From: Dyella amyloliquefaciens | GTDB lineage: Bacteria; Pseudomonadota; Gammaproteobacteria; Xanthomonadales; Rhodanobacteraceae | Direction of reading: 5' to 3' | DNA length: 64,000 bases | Assembly (NCBI RefSeq): GCF_004296575.1 | Contig: NZ_SAYT01000002.1 | Location: 1 to 64,000, forward strand | In this document: piece by piece, positions 33,316 to 42,110 of the stretch | How positions within the stretch are numbered: position 1 is the stretch's first letter | Layout: each line of letters starts with the position of its first letter | Program-made: the position numbers and the translations under genes | The notes under the pieces: model-generated | Seen by the model: only the letters and a program-made list of their open reading frames with translations | Database searches by the model: none | What the model was told of the DNA's origin: nothing

Positions 33316-34922
33316 TGAACGTCATCACCTCGAAGATCCGCACGGATTCCGCGGAATACAGTGTCAATCGGGCGGTGATGTCGGATCTTCTCGATGAACT
33401 TCGTCAACATCTGGGCAGGGCTGCGCGTGGCGGATCGGAGACGGCCCGCAAGAAGCACCAGGATCGCGGCAAGCTGCTTGTGCGCGATCGCATTGACGCC
33501 CTGGTTGATCCAGGCACCCCATTTCTGGAGTTGGCTCCGTTGGCCGCGTTTGGCATGTATGGCGGAGAAGTTGCTTCGGCCGGCGTGGTGGCCGGCATCG
33601 GGCGAGTCAGTGGTCGCGAATGTGTGATCGTCGCCAATGATGCGACGGTCAAGGGCGGCACCTACTACCCGAGCACGGTCAAGAAGCATCTTCGTGCGCA
33701 GGAAGTGGCGCGGGAAAATCACCTGCCATGCGTTTATCTGGTCGATTCCGGTGGCGCATTCTTGCCGCTGCAGGACGAGGTGTTTCCTGACCGCGAGCAT
33801 TTCGGGCGCATTTTCTTCAACCAGGCCAACCTGTCGGCTGAAGGCATCCCCCAGATCGCCTGCGTGATGGGCTCATGTACCGCCGGTGGCGCCTATGTGC
33901 CGGCGATGAGTGACGAGTCGGTGATTGTGCGTGAACAGGGCACGATCTTTCTCGGTGGTCCGCCGCTTGTGAAAGCGGCGACCGGCGAGGTGGTCAGCGC
34001 GGAGGAATTGGGTGGCGCGGATGTGCATACCCGGGTTTCGGGTGTCGCCGACCACTTTGCCGACAACGATCATCATGCCTTGGCCATCGTTCGACGCATC
34101 GTGGCCAATCTGAATCGCCGCAAACCTGTTTCGCTGGATTTGCGCGAGCCGGAGGAGCCGCTCTATGACGCCGAAGAGCTCTACGGCATCGTGCCGGCCG
34201 ATACACGCAAACCCTACGATGTGCGCGAAATCATCGCCCGACTGGTCGACGGCTCGCGACTGGATGAATTCAAGGCACGTTTCGGCACCACCTTGGTGAC
34301 GGGATTCGCGCACCTGCATGGCTATCCGATTGGCATCATTGCCAACAATGGCATCCTGTTCTCGGAGTCGGCCCAAAAGGGTGCGCATTTCATTGAACTA
34401 TGCACGCAGCGCAAGATCCCGCTGCTGTTCCTGCAGAACATCAGCGGCTTCATGATCGGTCGCAAATATGAGAACGAAGGCATTGCGCGGCACGGCGCGA
34501 AACTGGTCGCCGCCGTGGCGACCGCCAAGGTACCGAAGTTCACGGTGTTGATCGGTGGCTCATTTGGTGCCGGCAACTACGGCATGTGTGGCCGCGCCTA
34601 TTCGCCACGCTTCCTGTGGAGTTGGCCCAATACGCGTATTTCGGTGATGGGCGGCGAACAGGCTGCTCGCGTACTGGCCACGGTGCGCCGAGACGGTATC
34701 GAAGCGGCTGGCAAGTCGTGGAGCGAGGCTGAGGAGGCGGAGTTCAAGGCGCCGATTCTCGAACAGTTCGAAGAACAGTCCAGCCCGTACTACGCCACGG
34801 CACGACTGTGGGACGACGGCATCATCGACCCGGCGCAGACGCGTCAAGTGCTTGGCCTGGCGCTTTCAGCGGCATTGAATGCGCCGATTGAGGACACGCG
34901 CAGTCCGGTGTACCGGATGTGA
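33312..34922 (+). CDS. liuB: methylcrotonyl-CoA carboxylase, carboxyltransferase (beta) subunit
   Basis: A 536-residue biotin-dependent carboxyltransferase. The N- and C-terminal crotonase-like domains are both present, with [15 protein letters not shown] near 72-86, [17 protein letters not shown] near 185-201, [17 protein letters not shown] near 375 and [16 protein letters not shown] near 415, all typical of MCC beta. It transfers CO2 from biotin to 3-methylcrotonyl-CoA. Start and stop overlap liuA and the next frame by 4 nt each. liuC, often placed between liuB and liuD, is absent. Confidence 0.93.
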   Translation: MMNVITSKIRTDSAEYSVNRAVMSDLLDELRQHLGRAARGGSETARKKHQDRGKLLVRDRIDALVDPGTPFLELAPLAAFGMYGGEVASAGVVAGIGRVSGRECVIVANDATVKGGTYYPSTVKKHLRAQEVARENHLPCVYLVDSGGAFLPLQDEVFPDREHFGRIFFNQANLSAEGIPQIACVMGSCTAGGAYVPAMSDESVIVREQGTIFLGGPPLVKAATGEVVSAEELGGADVHTRVSGVADHFADNDHHALAIVRRIVANLNRRKPVSLDLREPEEPLYDAEELYGIVPADTRKPYDVREIIARLVDGSRLDEFKARFGTTLVTGFAHLHGYPIGIIANNGILFSESAQKGAHFIELCTQRKIPLLFLQNISGFMIGRKYENEGIARHGAKLVAAVATAKVPKFTVLIGGSFGAGNYGMCGRAYSPRFLWSWPNTRISVMGGEQAARVLATVRRDGIEAAGKSWSEAEEAEFKAPILEQFEEQSSPYYATARLWDDGIIDPAQTRQVLGLALSAALNAPIEDTRSPVYRM

Positions 34923-34954
34923 GCGCGACCACCCCAGCCCGTTCGGAATATCCC

Positions 34955-36949
34955 ATGTTCAGCAAGATCCTGATCGCCAACCGCGGCGAGATCGCCTGTC
35001 GCATTATCGGCACCTGTCGTCGCCTCGGCATCCGCACGGTAGCCGTCTATTCGGAGGCGGATAGCAACGCGCGGCATGTGAAATTGGCCGACGAGGCCTG
35101 GTGCGTGGGCCCGGCGCCGGCGCGTGACAGTTACCTCCAGGCCGAGCGCATCCTTGAGGTGGCGCTCGCGAGTGGCGCCAAGGCGGTCCATCCCGGCTAT
35201 GGGTTTCTCTCGGAGAACGAGAGCTTTGCCAAGGCCTGCAGCGAGGCAGGCATTACTTTCATCGGACCGCCCATAGAAGCCATCCACGCGATGGGTTCCA
35301 AGTCGGCAGCGAAGGCCATGATGGCCGCGGCGGGTGTGCCACTTGTGCCGGGCTATCACGGTGACGAGCAGGGCACGCAGCACCTGCATCAACAAGCGGA
35401 CCGCATGGGTTACCCGGTGCTGATCAAGGCATCTGCCGGAGGCGGTGGCAAGGGCATGCGGGTGGTCGAGCAATCTGCCGACTTTCCGCAGGCATTGGCA
35501 TCGTGCCAGCGTGAAGCACAGGCGAGCTTTGGCGATGACAAGGTACTGATCGAGAAATATCTCGACCGACCGCGGCACGTCGAAATACAGGTGTTCGGTG
35601 ATGAGTTCGGCGACATCATCCATCTCAACGAGCGCGACTGCTCGACTCAGCGTCGGCATCAAAAAGTCGTTGAGGAAGCACCTGCACCAGGCATGAGTGC
35701 CGAACGTCGCGCCATCATGGGCAAGGCCGCCTGTGACGCTGCACGTGCAGTCGGCTACGTCGGTGCGGGCACCGTGGAATTCATCGTTGATCGCGACGAT
35801 GCGTTCTATTTCATGGAGATGAACACCCGCCTGCAGGTCGAGCATCCCGTGACCGAGATGATCACCGGCCTGGATCTGGTGGAGTGGCAGTTGCGCATAG
35901 CAGCCGGCCAGCCTCTGCCGCTCGCGCAGGCCCAGGTTCCGCTGCGTGGTCATGCGATTGAAGTGCGACTGTATGCCGAGGACCCGAACAAGGGTTTCCT
36001 CCCTTCGATCGGACGGCTGGTGCATCTGCGCACTCCGGCGCCGTCGCCCCACATACGAATTGACAGCGGAGTCGAGCAGGGCAGCGTGGTCAGCCCCCAT
36101 TACGACCCGATGCTGGCCAAGTTGATCGTATGGGCTGAAACACGCGCACAGGCGATCGATCGAATGTTGCACGCATTGAGTGAACTTCAGATTGTCGGCG
36201 TCAGCAACAACGTCACCTTCCTGTCGCGCCTGGTCGATCACGCCGATTTCCGCTCCGGTTGCGTCGATACCGGCCTGATTGAACGCGATCGCGAGCAACT
36301 GCTGGCACCGGCGCCATGGGCCAGCGCGGAGGCGCTGGCTGCGGCGGCCATGTTCATGGTGTTGCAGGAGTCCAGCGCTCTGCAGGCACATGCGCAATCG
36401 ATCAATGAACCTCAATCGCCCTGGGCGCGGGCGAATGGCTGGCGCATGCTCGGGCCGCAGATCCGCTGCATCGCGTTTCGTGAAGCAGGGAAGACGGAAA
36501 ACACGGCGATTGCCGTGCATTACACGAACAGCGGAATCGAGATCGCCGGCAAGCGAAGCGGCGGCTATATCGATAGCACGGGCCGCCTGCATTTGAGTTG
36601 GGGTAAGCGCCAGTTGCACGCGGATGTGGTACGCGATGGCAACACCGTGCATGTCTTTATGGATGGCGAGGCGTGGGTGTTGACGCTTGCTGACCCGCTG
36701 ATGCACGCAGGTGAAGAACGTGAAACGCAAGGCGGCCTGCGTGCCCCCATGCCTGGAAACATCATTGCGCTACTGGTCGAACCTGGCTCAAGGGTGACAA
36801 AGGGCGCGCCCTTGCTGGTGATGGAGGCGATGAAAATGGAGCACACCTTGACGGCACCCGCCGACGGGGTGGTGCGCGGATTTTTCTGCCAGGTGGGGAG
36901 TCAGGTGCGCGAAAGCGCTGACCTGGTGGATTTCGAACCCGACGCGTAA
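34955..36949 (+). CDS. liuD: methylcrotonyl-CoA carboxylase, biotin-containing (alpha) subunit
   Basis: A 664-residue biotin carboxylase/carrier subunit. The biotin carboxylase domain begins at the start (MFSKILIANRGEIACRI) with the ATP-grasp segment KASAGGGGKGMR near 152 and EMNTRLQVEHPVTE near 288. The C-terminal biotinyl domain has EAMKMEH with the biotin-accepting Lys at about 627. The ATG at 34955 matches family starts; a GTG at 34919 that overlaps the liuB stop (GTGA) would add 12 residues. It acts with LiuB in the cytoplasm to form 3-methylglutaconyl-CoA. Confidence 0.93.
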   Translation: MFSKILIANRGEIACRIIGTCRRLGIRTVAVYSEADSNARHVKLADEAWCVGPAPARDSYLQAERILEVALASGAKAVHPGYGFLSENESFAKACSEAGITFIGPPIEAIHAMGSKSAAKAMMAAAGVPLVPGYHGDEQGTQHLHQQADRMGYPVLIKASAGGGGKGMRVVEQSADFPQALASCQREAQASFGDDKVLIEKYLDRPRHVEIQVFGDEFGDIIHLNERDCSTQRRHQKVVEEAPAPGMSAERRAIMGKAACDAARAVGYVGAGTVEFIVDRDDAFYFMEMNTRLQVEHPVTEMITGLDLVEWQLRIAAGQPLPLAQAQVPLRGHAIEVRLYAEDPNKGFLPSIGRLVHLRTPAPSPHIRIDSGVEQGSVVSPHYDPMLAKLIVWAETRAQAIDRMLHALSELQIVGVSNNVTFLSRLVDHADFRSGCVDTGLIERDREQLLAPAPWASAEALAAAAMFMVLQESSALQAHAQSINEPQSPWARANGWRMLGPQIRCIAFREAGKTENTAIAVHYTNSGIEIAGKRSGGYIDSTGRLHLSWGKRQLHADVVRDGNTVHVFMDGEAWVLTLADPLMHAGEERETQGGLRAPMPGNIIALLVEPGSRVTKGAPLLVMEAMKMEHTLTAPADGVVRGFFCQVGSQVRESADLVDFEPDA

Positions 36950-36963
36950 ATACAGCCGATTGC

Positions 36964-37365
36964 AAGCCTGGCGAAGTGCGCGTTGTCGAAGTGAATCCGC
37001 GTGCTGACGTGCAGAACGAGAGGGCGCACGTTTCTATACGGCCGCCCGTGCGATTGCGCCATGGCGAATCGTCGGTGGTGGTCGCATGGGCGCCGTTCGA
37101 CCTGGGCTGTCATGAGGTGTGCGCAACGATGCCACGGCAGTGGGTACTGCGGGGCAGGCCTGTAGCCTGATCGAAGCGGTGGCCGTGGATATCGCGCAGG
37201 ATCGCCTTGTGTGCCACTTTCACGAAACCTACGGTCAGGCACTCGCCAACGTATAGGCGGCCCTGATGGAGGGGCGTGTTCGACAGCTCGGTCGAGGGGC
37301 CGGGCCTGCTGCCATGTCGAAAGACTACGCGCAACGTCAAACCATCCCATGCCCTGGACTCCTGA
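36964..37365 (+). pseudogene. liuE: decayed HMG-CoA lyase (liuE/mvaB-like) remnant
   Basis: Starting about 24 nt after liuD, one frame reads E-V-R-V-V-E-V-N-P-R-A-D-V-Q-N-E, the N terminus of HMG-CoA lyase with the catalytic R-D-G altered to R-A-D. The middle of the gene is missing. At 37129-37240 the conserved C-terminal region resumes as GTAGQACSLIEAVAV then CHFHETYGQALANV, followed by an in-frame TAG. From 37276 another frame continues V-F-D-S-S-V-E-G, the lyase VFDSSVAGLGG motif, and runs to a TGA at 37363. Large deletion, stop codon and frameshift show the gene is dead. Confidence 0.85.
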
Positions 37366-37416
37366 GCCAATGGCGCGCTGCGTCGTGCAATGACGGTGTT
37401 CCGAGGGATGCTCATG

Positions 37417-37448
37417 GCGCGCTACGCACCCAGGGCTGCGTAGCGCGC
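37417..37448 (-). terminator. terminator hairpin of the bkd operon
   Basis: GCGCGCTACGCA (37417-37428) pairs perfectly with 37437-37448 across eight bases, 25 nt past the stop of the minus-strand E2 gene. Confidence 0.6.
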
Positions 37449-37472
37449 GCTCTGGTGTCGATCCGGCGTGCT

Positions 37473-38738
37473 TCAGTGCTGCTCGATGAACAGTGTGGCC
37501 GGATGCTCCAGCAACTGCTTGAGCCGTTGCACGAACTGCGCAGCGTCGTAGCCGTCGATGATGCGGTGATCGAATGAGGAGGACACGTTCATGATCTTGC
37601 GAATGGCCACCTGGCCGCGATACACCACCGGTCGTTCGACCAGCTTGTTGGGGCCAATGATGGCCACTTCCGGATGATTGATGATGTGAGTGGCACTGAT
37701 GCCGCCGAGCGCCCCCATGCTGGTAATCGTGATGGTTGAGCCGCTCATTTCTTCGCGCGTCGCCTTGCCTTCGCGCGCTGCCTTGGCCAGCCGCATCACC
37801 TCAGCCGCGTTGTCCCAGAGATCGCGTGCCTGTGCCTGGCGGACCACCGGTACCAGCAGGCCGCTTGGTGTCTGGGTGGCGATGCCGACGTGTACATCGG
37901 CATAACTGCGCAGGATGCCGGCATCATCGTCGTAGCGACTGTTGATCGCCGGAAATTCGGGCAACGCACATGCCAGCGCACGCATGAAAAACGGCAGTAG
38001 CGTGAGCTTCGGCTGCTGCGGTCTGCGTCGCTCGTTGAGATGCGTGCGCAGATCCTCCAATTCGGTCAGGTCGAATTCTTCCACATAGGTGATGTGTGGA
38101 ATCCGATGCTTGGACTCCTGCATGCGCTCGGCGATCTTGCGGCGTACGCCGACGATTTTTGTCTCGGTGATGCCGCCTGCCGCTTGCGCGGTGGGCGGAC
38201 GCGCCGTTGTTGGCGCCCCCGTCGTTGCGGCCGCGGTGTCCCCGAGATGAGCGTCCAGGTCGGCGTGCGTGATGCGTCCGCCGGGACCGCTTCCGGAAAC
38301 GGTGTTCAACGCAAGACCAAGCTCGCGCGCGCGCCGGCGCACGGCCGGCGAGGCAAGCGGCCTGGATAGGCCGTGATCCGGCTCGACGGTGGCGGGCGAC
38401 TGGGCTACCGAACAGGCTGCGACCTCGACTGTGGCAGTGTCTTTCGGCCCGGCCGCAAGAGGCGCATCGCTCGTCGGGCTGGCGCCGACGTCGGCGCTAT
38501 CGAGCTGGAATACCACCAGCGGCGAACCGACCGCGCCCATGCCGCCGGATTCGCCATGAATCGACAGCACCACACCGGCCACGGGCGAGGTGATTTCCAC
38601 CACAGCCTTGTCAGTCATCAGCTCGACCAGAACCTGGTCTTCCTCGACGCGATCGCCGGGCTTGACGTACCAATCGCCGATCTCGGCTTCAGCGGTACCT
38701 TCGCCTACGTCGGGCAACTTGAAAACGTAATCGGCCAT
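37473..38738 (-). CDS. bkdB: branched-chain alpha-keto acid dehydrogenase E2 (dihydrolipoyl acyltransferase)
   Basis: A 421-residue E2 subunit. The lipoyl domain (1-80) has the lipoyl-lysine motif ELMTDKAVVEI (Lys44). A Pro/Ala/Thr linker, the peripheral-subunit-binding domain (about 148-185, SPAVRRRARELGL) and the catalytic acyltransferase domain follow, ending with SSSFDHRIIDGYDAAQF (catalytic His about 391, Asp about 395). It transfers the branched acyl group from lipoate to CoA. The start at 38738 overlaps the E1 beta stop (TGATG). E3 (lipoamide dehydrogenase) is not in the window. Confidence 0.92.
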   Translation of the reverse strand: MADYVFKLPDVGEGTAEAEIGDWYVKPGDRVEEDQVLVELMTDKAVVEITSPVAGVVLSIHGESGGMGAVGSPLVVFQLDSADVGASPTSDAPLAAGPKDTATVEVAACSVAQSPATVEPDHGLSRPLASPAVRRRARELGLALNTVSGSGPGGRITHADLDAHLGDTAAATTGAPTTARPPTAQAAGGITETKIVGVRRKIAERMQESKHRIPHITYVEEFDLTELEDLRTHLNERRRPQQPKLTLLPFFMRALACALPEFPAINSRYDDDAGILRSYADVHVGIATQTPSGLLVPVVRQAQARDLWDNAAEVMRLAKAAREGKATREEMSGSTITITSMGALGGISATHIINHPEVAIIGPNKLVERPVVYRGQVAIRKIMNVSSSFDHRIIDGYDAAQFVQRLKQLLEHPATLFIEQH

Positions 38739-39754
38739 CAGACAGCCTCCACGGCGCGGCGCAACGCTGCGGCGACTCGCGCCGGTGACACGAAATAGTC
38801 CCATTCGAATGCGTGCGGATAGGGGGTATCCCAGCCCGTGACGCGCTCGATCGGTGCTTCCAGGTGATAGAAACAATGCTGCTGGATCAGTGCGATCAAT
38901 TCGCCGGCAAAGCCCGAGGTTTGCGGCGCCTCGTGCACAATCACGCAGCGACCGGTCTTTTTGACGGAAGCCTCAATGGTTTCCAGGTCCAGTGGCACCA
39001 GGCTGCGCAGGTCGATCACTTCCGCATCGATGCCGCTCTCTGCGACCGCGGCCAATGCAACGTAAACCATGGTGCCATAGGCCAGCACCGTCACGGCCTT
39101 GCCACTGCGGCGGATGTCCGCCGAGCCAAGCGGCACCGTGTAATGACCCGCCGGAACCTCGCTGGCGGGATGCATGGCCCAGGGCTGCAATGGCCGGTCA
39201 TGATGGCCATCGAAGGGGCCGTTATAGATACGCTTGGGCTCAAGGAAGATGACCGGGTCATCGTCTTCGATGGCGCTGATCAACATGCCCTTGGCATCGT
39301 AGGGTGTGGACGGAATGACGGTTTTCAGGCCGGGCACATGCGTGAAGATGGCTTCCGGACTTTGGCTGTGCGTCTGTCCACCCATGATGCCGCCGCCGTA
39401 GGGCGAGCGCACCGTGATGGGCGCAGAAAATTCACCGTTGGAGCGGTAACGCAGGCGCGCCGCCTCGGACACCAGTTGATCGTAAGCCGGGTAGATATAG
39501 TCGACGAACTGGATCTCCACCACGGGACGCAGCCCGTTGGCACCCATGCCGATGGCGGTCGCGACGATGCCGCCCTCGGCGATCGGGGCGTCGAAGCAGC
39601 GAGACACGCCGTACTTGCGCTGCAAGCCATCGGTGGCGCGGAAGACGCCACCGAAGTAGCCCGCGTCCTCGCCGAATACCAGCACGGTCGGGTCACGCTC
39701 CATCATCACATCCATGGCCGAATTGAGGGCCTGGATCATGTTCATCGTACTCAT
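38738..39754 (-). CDS. bkdA2: branched-chain alpha-keto acid dehydrogenase E1 beta
   Basis: A 338-residue transketolase-like pyrimidine-binding subunit. Typical segments are VLVFGEDAGYFGGVFRAT near 25-42, FVDYIYPAYDQLVSEAARLRYRSNG near 83-107, and GRCVIVHEAPQTSGFAGE near 270-287. With E1 alpha it decarboxylates the 2-keto acids of Leu, Ile and Val using thiamine diphosphate. It overlaps E1 alpha by 4 nt and E2 by 1 nt, so the three are translationally coupled. Confidence 0.93.
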   Translation of the reverse strand: MSTMNMIQALNSAMDVMMERDPTVLVFGEDAGYFGGVFRATDGLQRKYGVSRCFDAPIAEGGIVATAIGMGANGLRPVVEIQFVDYIYPAYDQLVSEAARLRYRSNGEFSAPITVRSPYGGGIMGGQTHSQSPEAIFTHVPGLKTVIPSTPYDAKGMLISAIEDDDPVIFLEPKRIYNGPFDGHHDRPLQPWAMHPASEVPAGHYTVPLGSADIRRSGKAVTVLAYGTMVYVALAAVAESGIDAEVIDLRSLVPLDLETIEASVKKTGRCVIVHEAPQTSGFAGELIALIQQHCFYHLEAPIERVTGWDTPYPHAFEWDYFVSPARVAAALRRAVEAV

Positions 39755-41052
39755 TGTCCTTCGACCTCCTGGCGCTGGCGTTCAAGGCGCCAGTCGGGCG
39801 CCGTGAATACCTGCTCGAACATCTTGCCGACCGGCGGGCGTGACTGGCCCAGCGTGCCCACAGCCTCGGCTTCGCGCGCCGCGGTACGTACCTGTGCGAA
39901 CAGTTCGGCTTCCATCGCTGCGTGCTGTTCTTCGGACCACTCGCCCAGGGCAATCAGGTGTTGCTTGAGGCGTTTGATCGGGTCCCCCATTGGCCAGTGG
40001 GCGGCCTCGTCCTTTGGTCGGTACTTGGACGGGTCGTCGCTGGTCGAATGGCCCTCGGCGCGATAGGTGTAAAACTCGATGACCGTGGCGCCCAGGCCCT
40101 TGCGCGCGCGCTGGGCGGCCCAGTCGGTGGCCGCATACACCGCAAGAAAATCATTGCCATCCACGCGCAATGCCGGCAGCCCGAAACCTATTCCGCGTGC
40201 CGCAAAGGTGGTCTGCTCGCCGCCGGCGATACCCTGGAAACTGGAAATCGCCCACTGGTTGTTGGTGATGTTGAGAATGACCGGGGCGCGGTAGACGGCC
40301 GCAAAATTCAACGCGTGATGGAAGTCATAGGTGGCGGTTGAGCCATCACCAATGAAGGCCGACGCAATATTCGTGTTGTTCTTGTAGGTGTTGGCCATGG
40401 CCCAGCCCACCGCCTGGCAATACTGGGTGCCGACGTTGCCGGACAGAGAGAAGAAGCCATAGTCGCGTGCCGAATAGAGAATCGGCAGTTGGCGGCCTTG
40501 CAACGGATCGCTGGCGTTGGAGTAGATCTGATTCATCATCTGCACCAGCGGATAGTCGCGGGTGATCAGGATGCCCTGCACCCGGTAGGTCGGAAAGAAC
40601 ATATCGTCCTTGCCGAGCACCATCGCCTGCGCGCAACCGATGGCTTCTTCGCCGGTGCACTTCATGTAGAACGATGTCTTGCCCTGGCGATGGGCGCGAA
40701 ACATACGGTCGTCGAATGTCCGGGTCAGTACCATCGCACGGAGCGCTCGCCGCATGGTTTCGCCGCTCAGCGAAGGATTCCACTCGCCGCCGGCAGCACC
40801 ATCTGCGTCCAGGACGCGGATCAGGCCATAGGCCAGTTCGCGCATCTGAGCGGGTGACTCGTCCACCGCAGGCCGGCGCGCGCTGCCGACGGGGGGGAAC
40901 TCCAGATGGCTGAAGTCAGGCTCGTCGCCGGGACGACCATGCGGTTGCGGCACGGCAATGGCGCCGGTGGGCACCTGGTCAGGGGAGGTATCTGCGGGCT
41001 GGTTCATGGCAATCCGGTGGCCGCTCTCGGGTTCGACAATAGTCGCCATCAT
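39751..41052 (-). CDS. bkdA1: branched-chain alpha-keto acid dehydrogenase E1 alpha
   Basis: A 433-residue E1 alpha subunit. A low-complexity N-terminal arm of about 90 residues is followed by FDDRMFRAHRQGKTSFYMKCTGEEA near 112-135, the thiamine diphosphate motif GDGSTATYDFHHALNFAAV near 224-242 with ITNNQWAIS soon after, and the phosphorylation-loop-like EFYTYRAEGHSTSDDPSKYR near 338. Starts at 41052, 41049 or 41007 are possible; none has a strong ribosome binding site. It is the first gene of bkdA1-bkdA2-bkdB, divergent from the Lrp-type regulator. Confidence 0.93.
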   Translation of the reverse strand: MMATIVEPESGHRIAMNQPADTSPDQVPTGAIAVPQPHGRPGDEPDFSHLEFPPVGSARRPAVDESPAQMRELAYGLIRVLDADGAAGGEWNPSLSGETMRRALRAMVLTRTFDDRMFRAHRQGKTSFYMKCTGEEAIGCAQAMVLGKDDMFFPTYRVQGILITRDYPLVQMMNQIYSNASDPLQGRQLPILYSARDYGFFSLSGNVGTQYCQAVGWAMANTYKNNTNIASAFIGDGSTATYDFHHALNFAAVYRAPVILNITNNQWAISSFQGIAGGEQTTFAARGIGFGLPALRVDGNDFLAVYAATDWAAQRARKGLGATVIEFYTYRAEGHSTSDDPSKYRPKDEAAHWPMGDPIKRLKQHLIALGEWSEEQHAAMEAELFAQVRTAAREAEAVGTLGQSRPPVGKMFEQVFTAPDWRLERQRQEVEGQ

Positions 41053-41071
41053 GGCATCGTCTTACAGGAAT

Positions 41072-41093
41072 ATTTTTGCTGTTTTGCAAAAAT
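41072..41093. promoter_or_regulatory. Lrp/BkdR operator in the bkd-bkdR spacer
   Basis: ATTTTTGC (41072-41079) and GCAAAAAT (41086-41093) form a perfect 8-bp inverted repeat with TGTTTT between, 20 nt upstream of the E1 alpha start and 63 nt upstream of bkdR. An AT-rich centre with symmetric TTGC/GCAA edges is typical of Lrp-family sites. Confidence 0.65.
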
Positions 41094-41155
41094 CTCCGTC
41101 GGAATGTGCAAATTTATCCTATAAAGTCCATTTATTTGAGGATGAGACCACCTCC

Positions 41156-41611
41156 ATGCTGGACGCTATTGATTTGGCACTCCTACGTACCCTTCAAGCC
41201 GATCCCGACTTGTCGATACAGGAACTCGCCGCCCGTATTCACCTCTCGCACACGCCATGCTGGCGACGCCTGAAGCAGTTGGAATCCTCCGGGGTGATAC
41301 GCGGCCGAGCGGTGCTTCTGGATGCAGCCGAACTGGGCTTGCCGATCACGGTATTTGCCGAGGTCAAGCTGAGGCGGCATGACGAGGAGACACTGAGTCA
41401 GCTGGAGGAGGCTGTCGAGAAACGCCCGGAGATCGTCGAGTGTTTCTCGATGAGTGGCGACCGTGATTACATTTTTCGCATCGTCATGGCGAGTGTGGAG
41501 CGGTACGAGCAATTTCTGAAGAAAACCTTGCTGCACCTTCCGGGGGTGGCATCGATCAACTCCAGCTTCGCGCTGAAATGCGTGAAGCTCACGACGAGCC
41601 TGCCCATCTGA
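41156..41611 (+). CDS. bkdR: Lrp/AsnC-family regulator, probable BkdR
   Basis: A 151-residue Lrp/AsnC protein. The N-terminal helix-turn-helix (about 5-55, LSIQELAARIHLSHTPCWRRLKQLE) precedes a RAM amino-acid-binding domain (about 65-148, with SGDRDYIFRIVM near 101). In Pseudomonas the Lrp-type BkdR activates the bkd operon in response to branched-chain amino acids. Here the gene is divergent from bkdA1 across a symmetric AT-rich site. The ATG at 41156 matches the usual Lrp N terminus (LDAIDLALL); GAGG lies about 14 nt upstream. Confidence 0.88.
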   Translation: MLDAIDLALLRTLQADPDLSIQELAARIHLSHTPCWRRLKQLESSGVIRGRAVLLDAAELGLPITVFAEVKLRRHDEETLSQLEEAVEKRPEIVECFSMSGDRDYIFRIVMASVERYEQFLKKTLLHLPGVASINSSFALKCVKLTTSLPI

Positions 41612-42110
41612 GCGGGATTCCTTGCAGCAACGGCAGGCCGCTTGCGAACAAAGCTCGCCCAATGATGCGCGCCACGGCATGTATCGATCGCCACCACGGA
41701 GCCGAACGGCCGCAGCGCCAGCTAACGGCCAAAGGGTCCGGGCCCATCAACGCATACCCTGCCAGGAAGGCCGGTCACGACATCACCAGCATCATGGGTG
41801 ATGTGGGCCATGGCCGGGACGATCCCGCCGCGGCAGGCTAGCTGGCATGCCCAGGGGGGGGGCGCTTTTGCCAGCGCCGTAACCTCTCGTTGGACTATAT
41901 CCGTGCCGATGCCCTGGATTGCATCGAGCGTTTCCACCGTCCTCGCATGCAGTACTGGCTTGATCAGCATGGCCAGGCCGTTACAGCCTTGACTCAAGCG
42001 TCCGGATTGTCAGGGTGGCGCCACTCAAGGCGCCGTGCGCCTGGTGAAAAGCCCTTCGGACCTGCTCTCATGAGATGCCTGTCGCCGAATCAGGACAGAT
42101 GCCGGCTCTC
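41612..42110. other. intergenic region, mostly no gene
   Basis: About 500 bases between bkdR and the M81 peptidase gene. Apart from a transposase-like remnant near 41890-42000 and a run of nine G near 41850 I see no feature. Confidence 0.4.
41890..42000 (+). pseudogene. possible IS3-type transposase C-terminal remnant
   Basis: The frame reads DYIRADALDCIERFHRPRMQ, close in pattern to the end of IS3-family transposases (A-x-x-x-x-DYIERFYNPRR...). No start, catalytic DDE region or inverted repeats are present. The match is short, so this is a tentative trace of an old insertion. Confidence 0.4.

Noticed and set aside
34844-36730. 628-codon minus-strand open frame opposite liuD
   Set aside because: Shadow of the biotin carboxylase gene in high-GC DNA; no recognisable protein family.
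38813-40066. 417-codon plus-strand open frame opposite the bkd E1 genes
   Set aside because: Opposite two certain metabolic genes with exact 4-nt overlaps.
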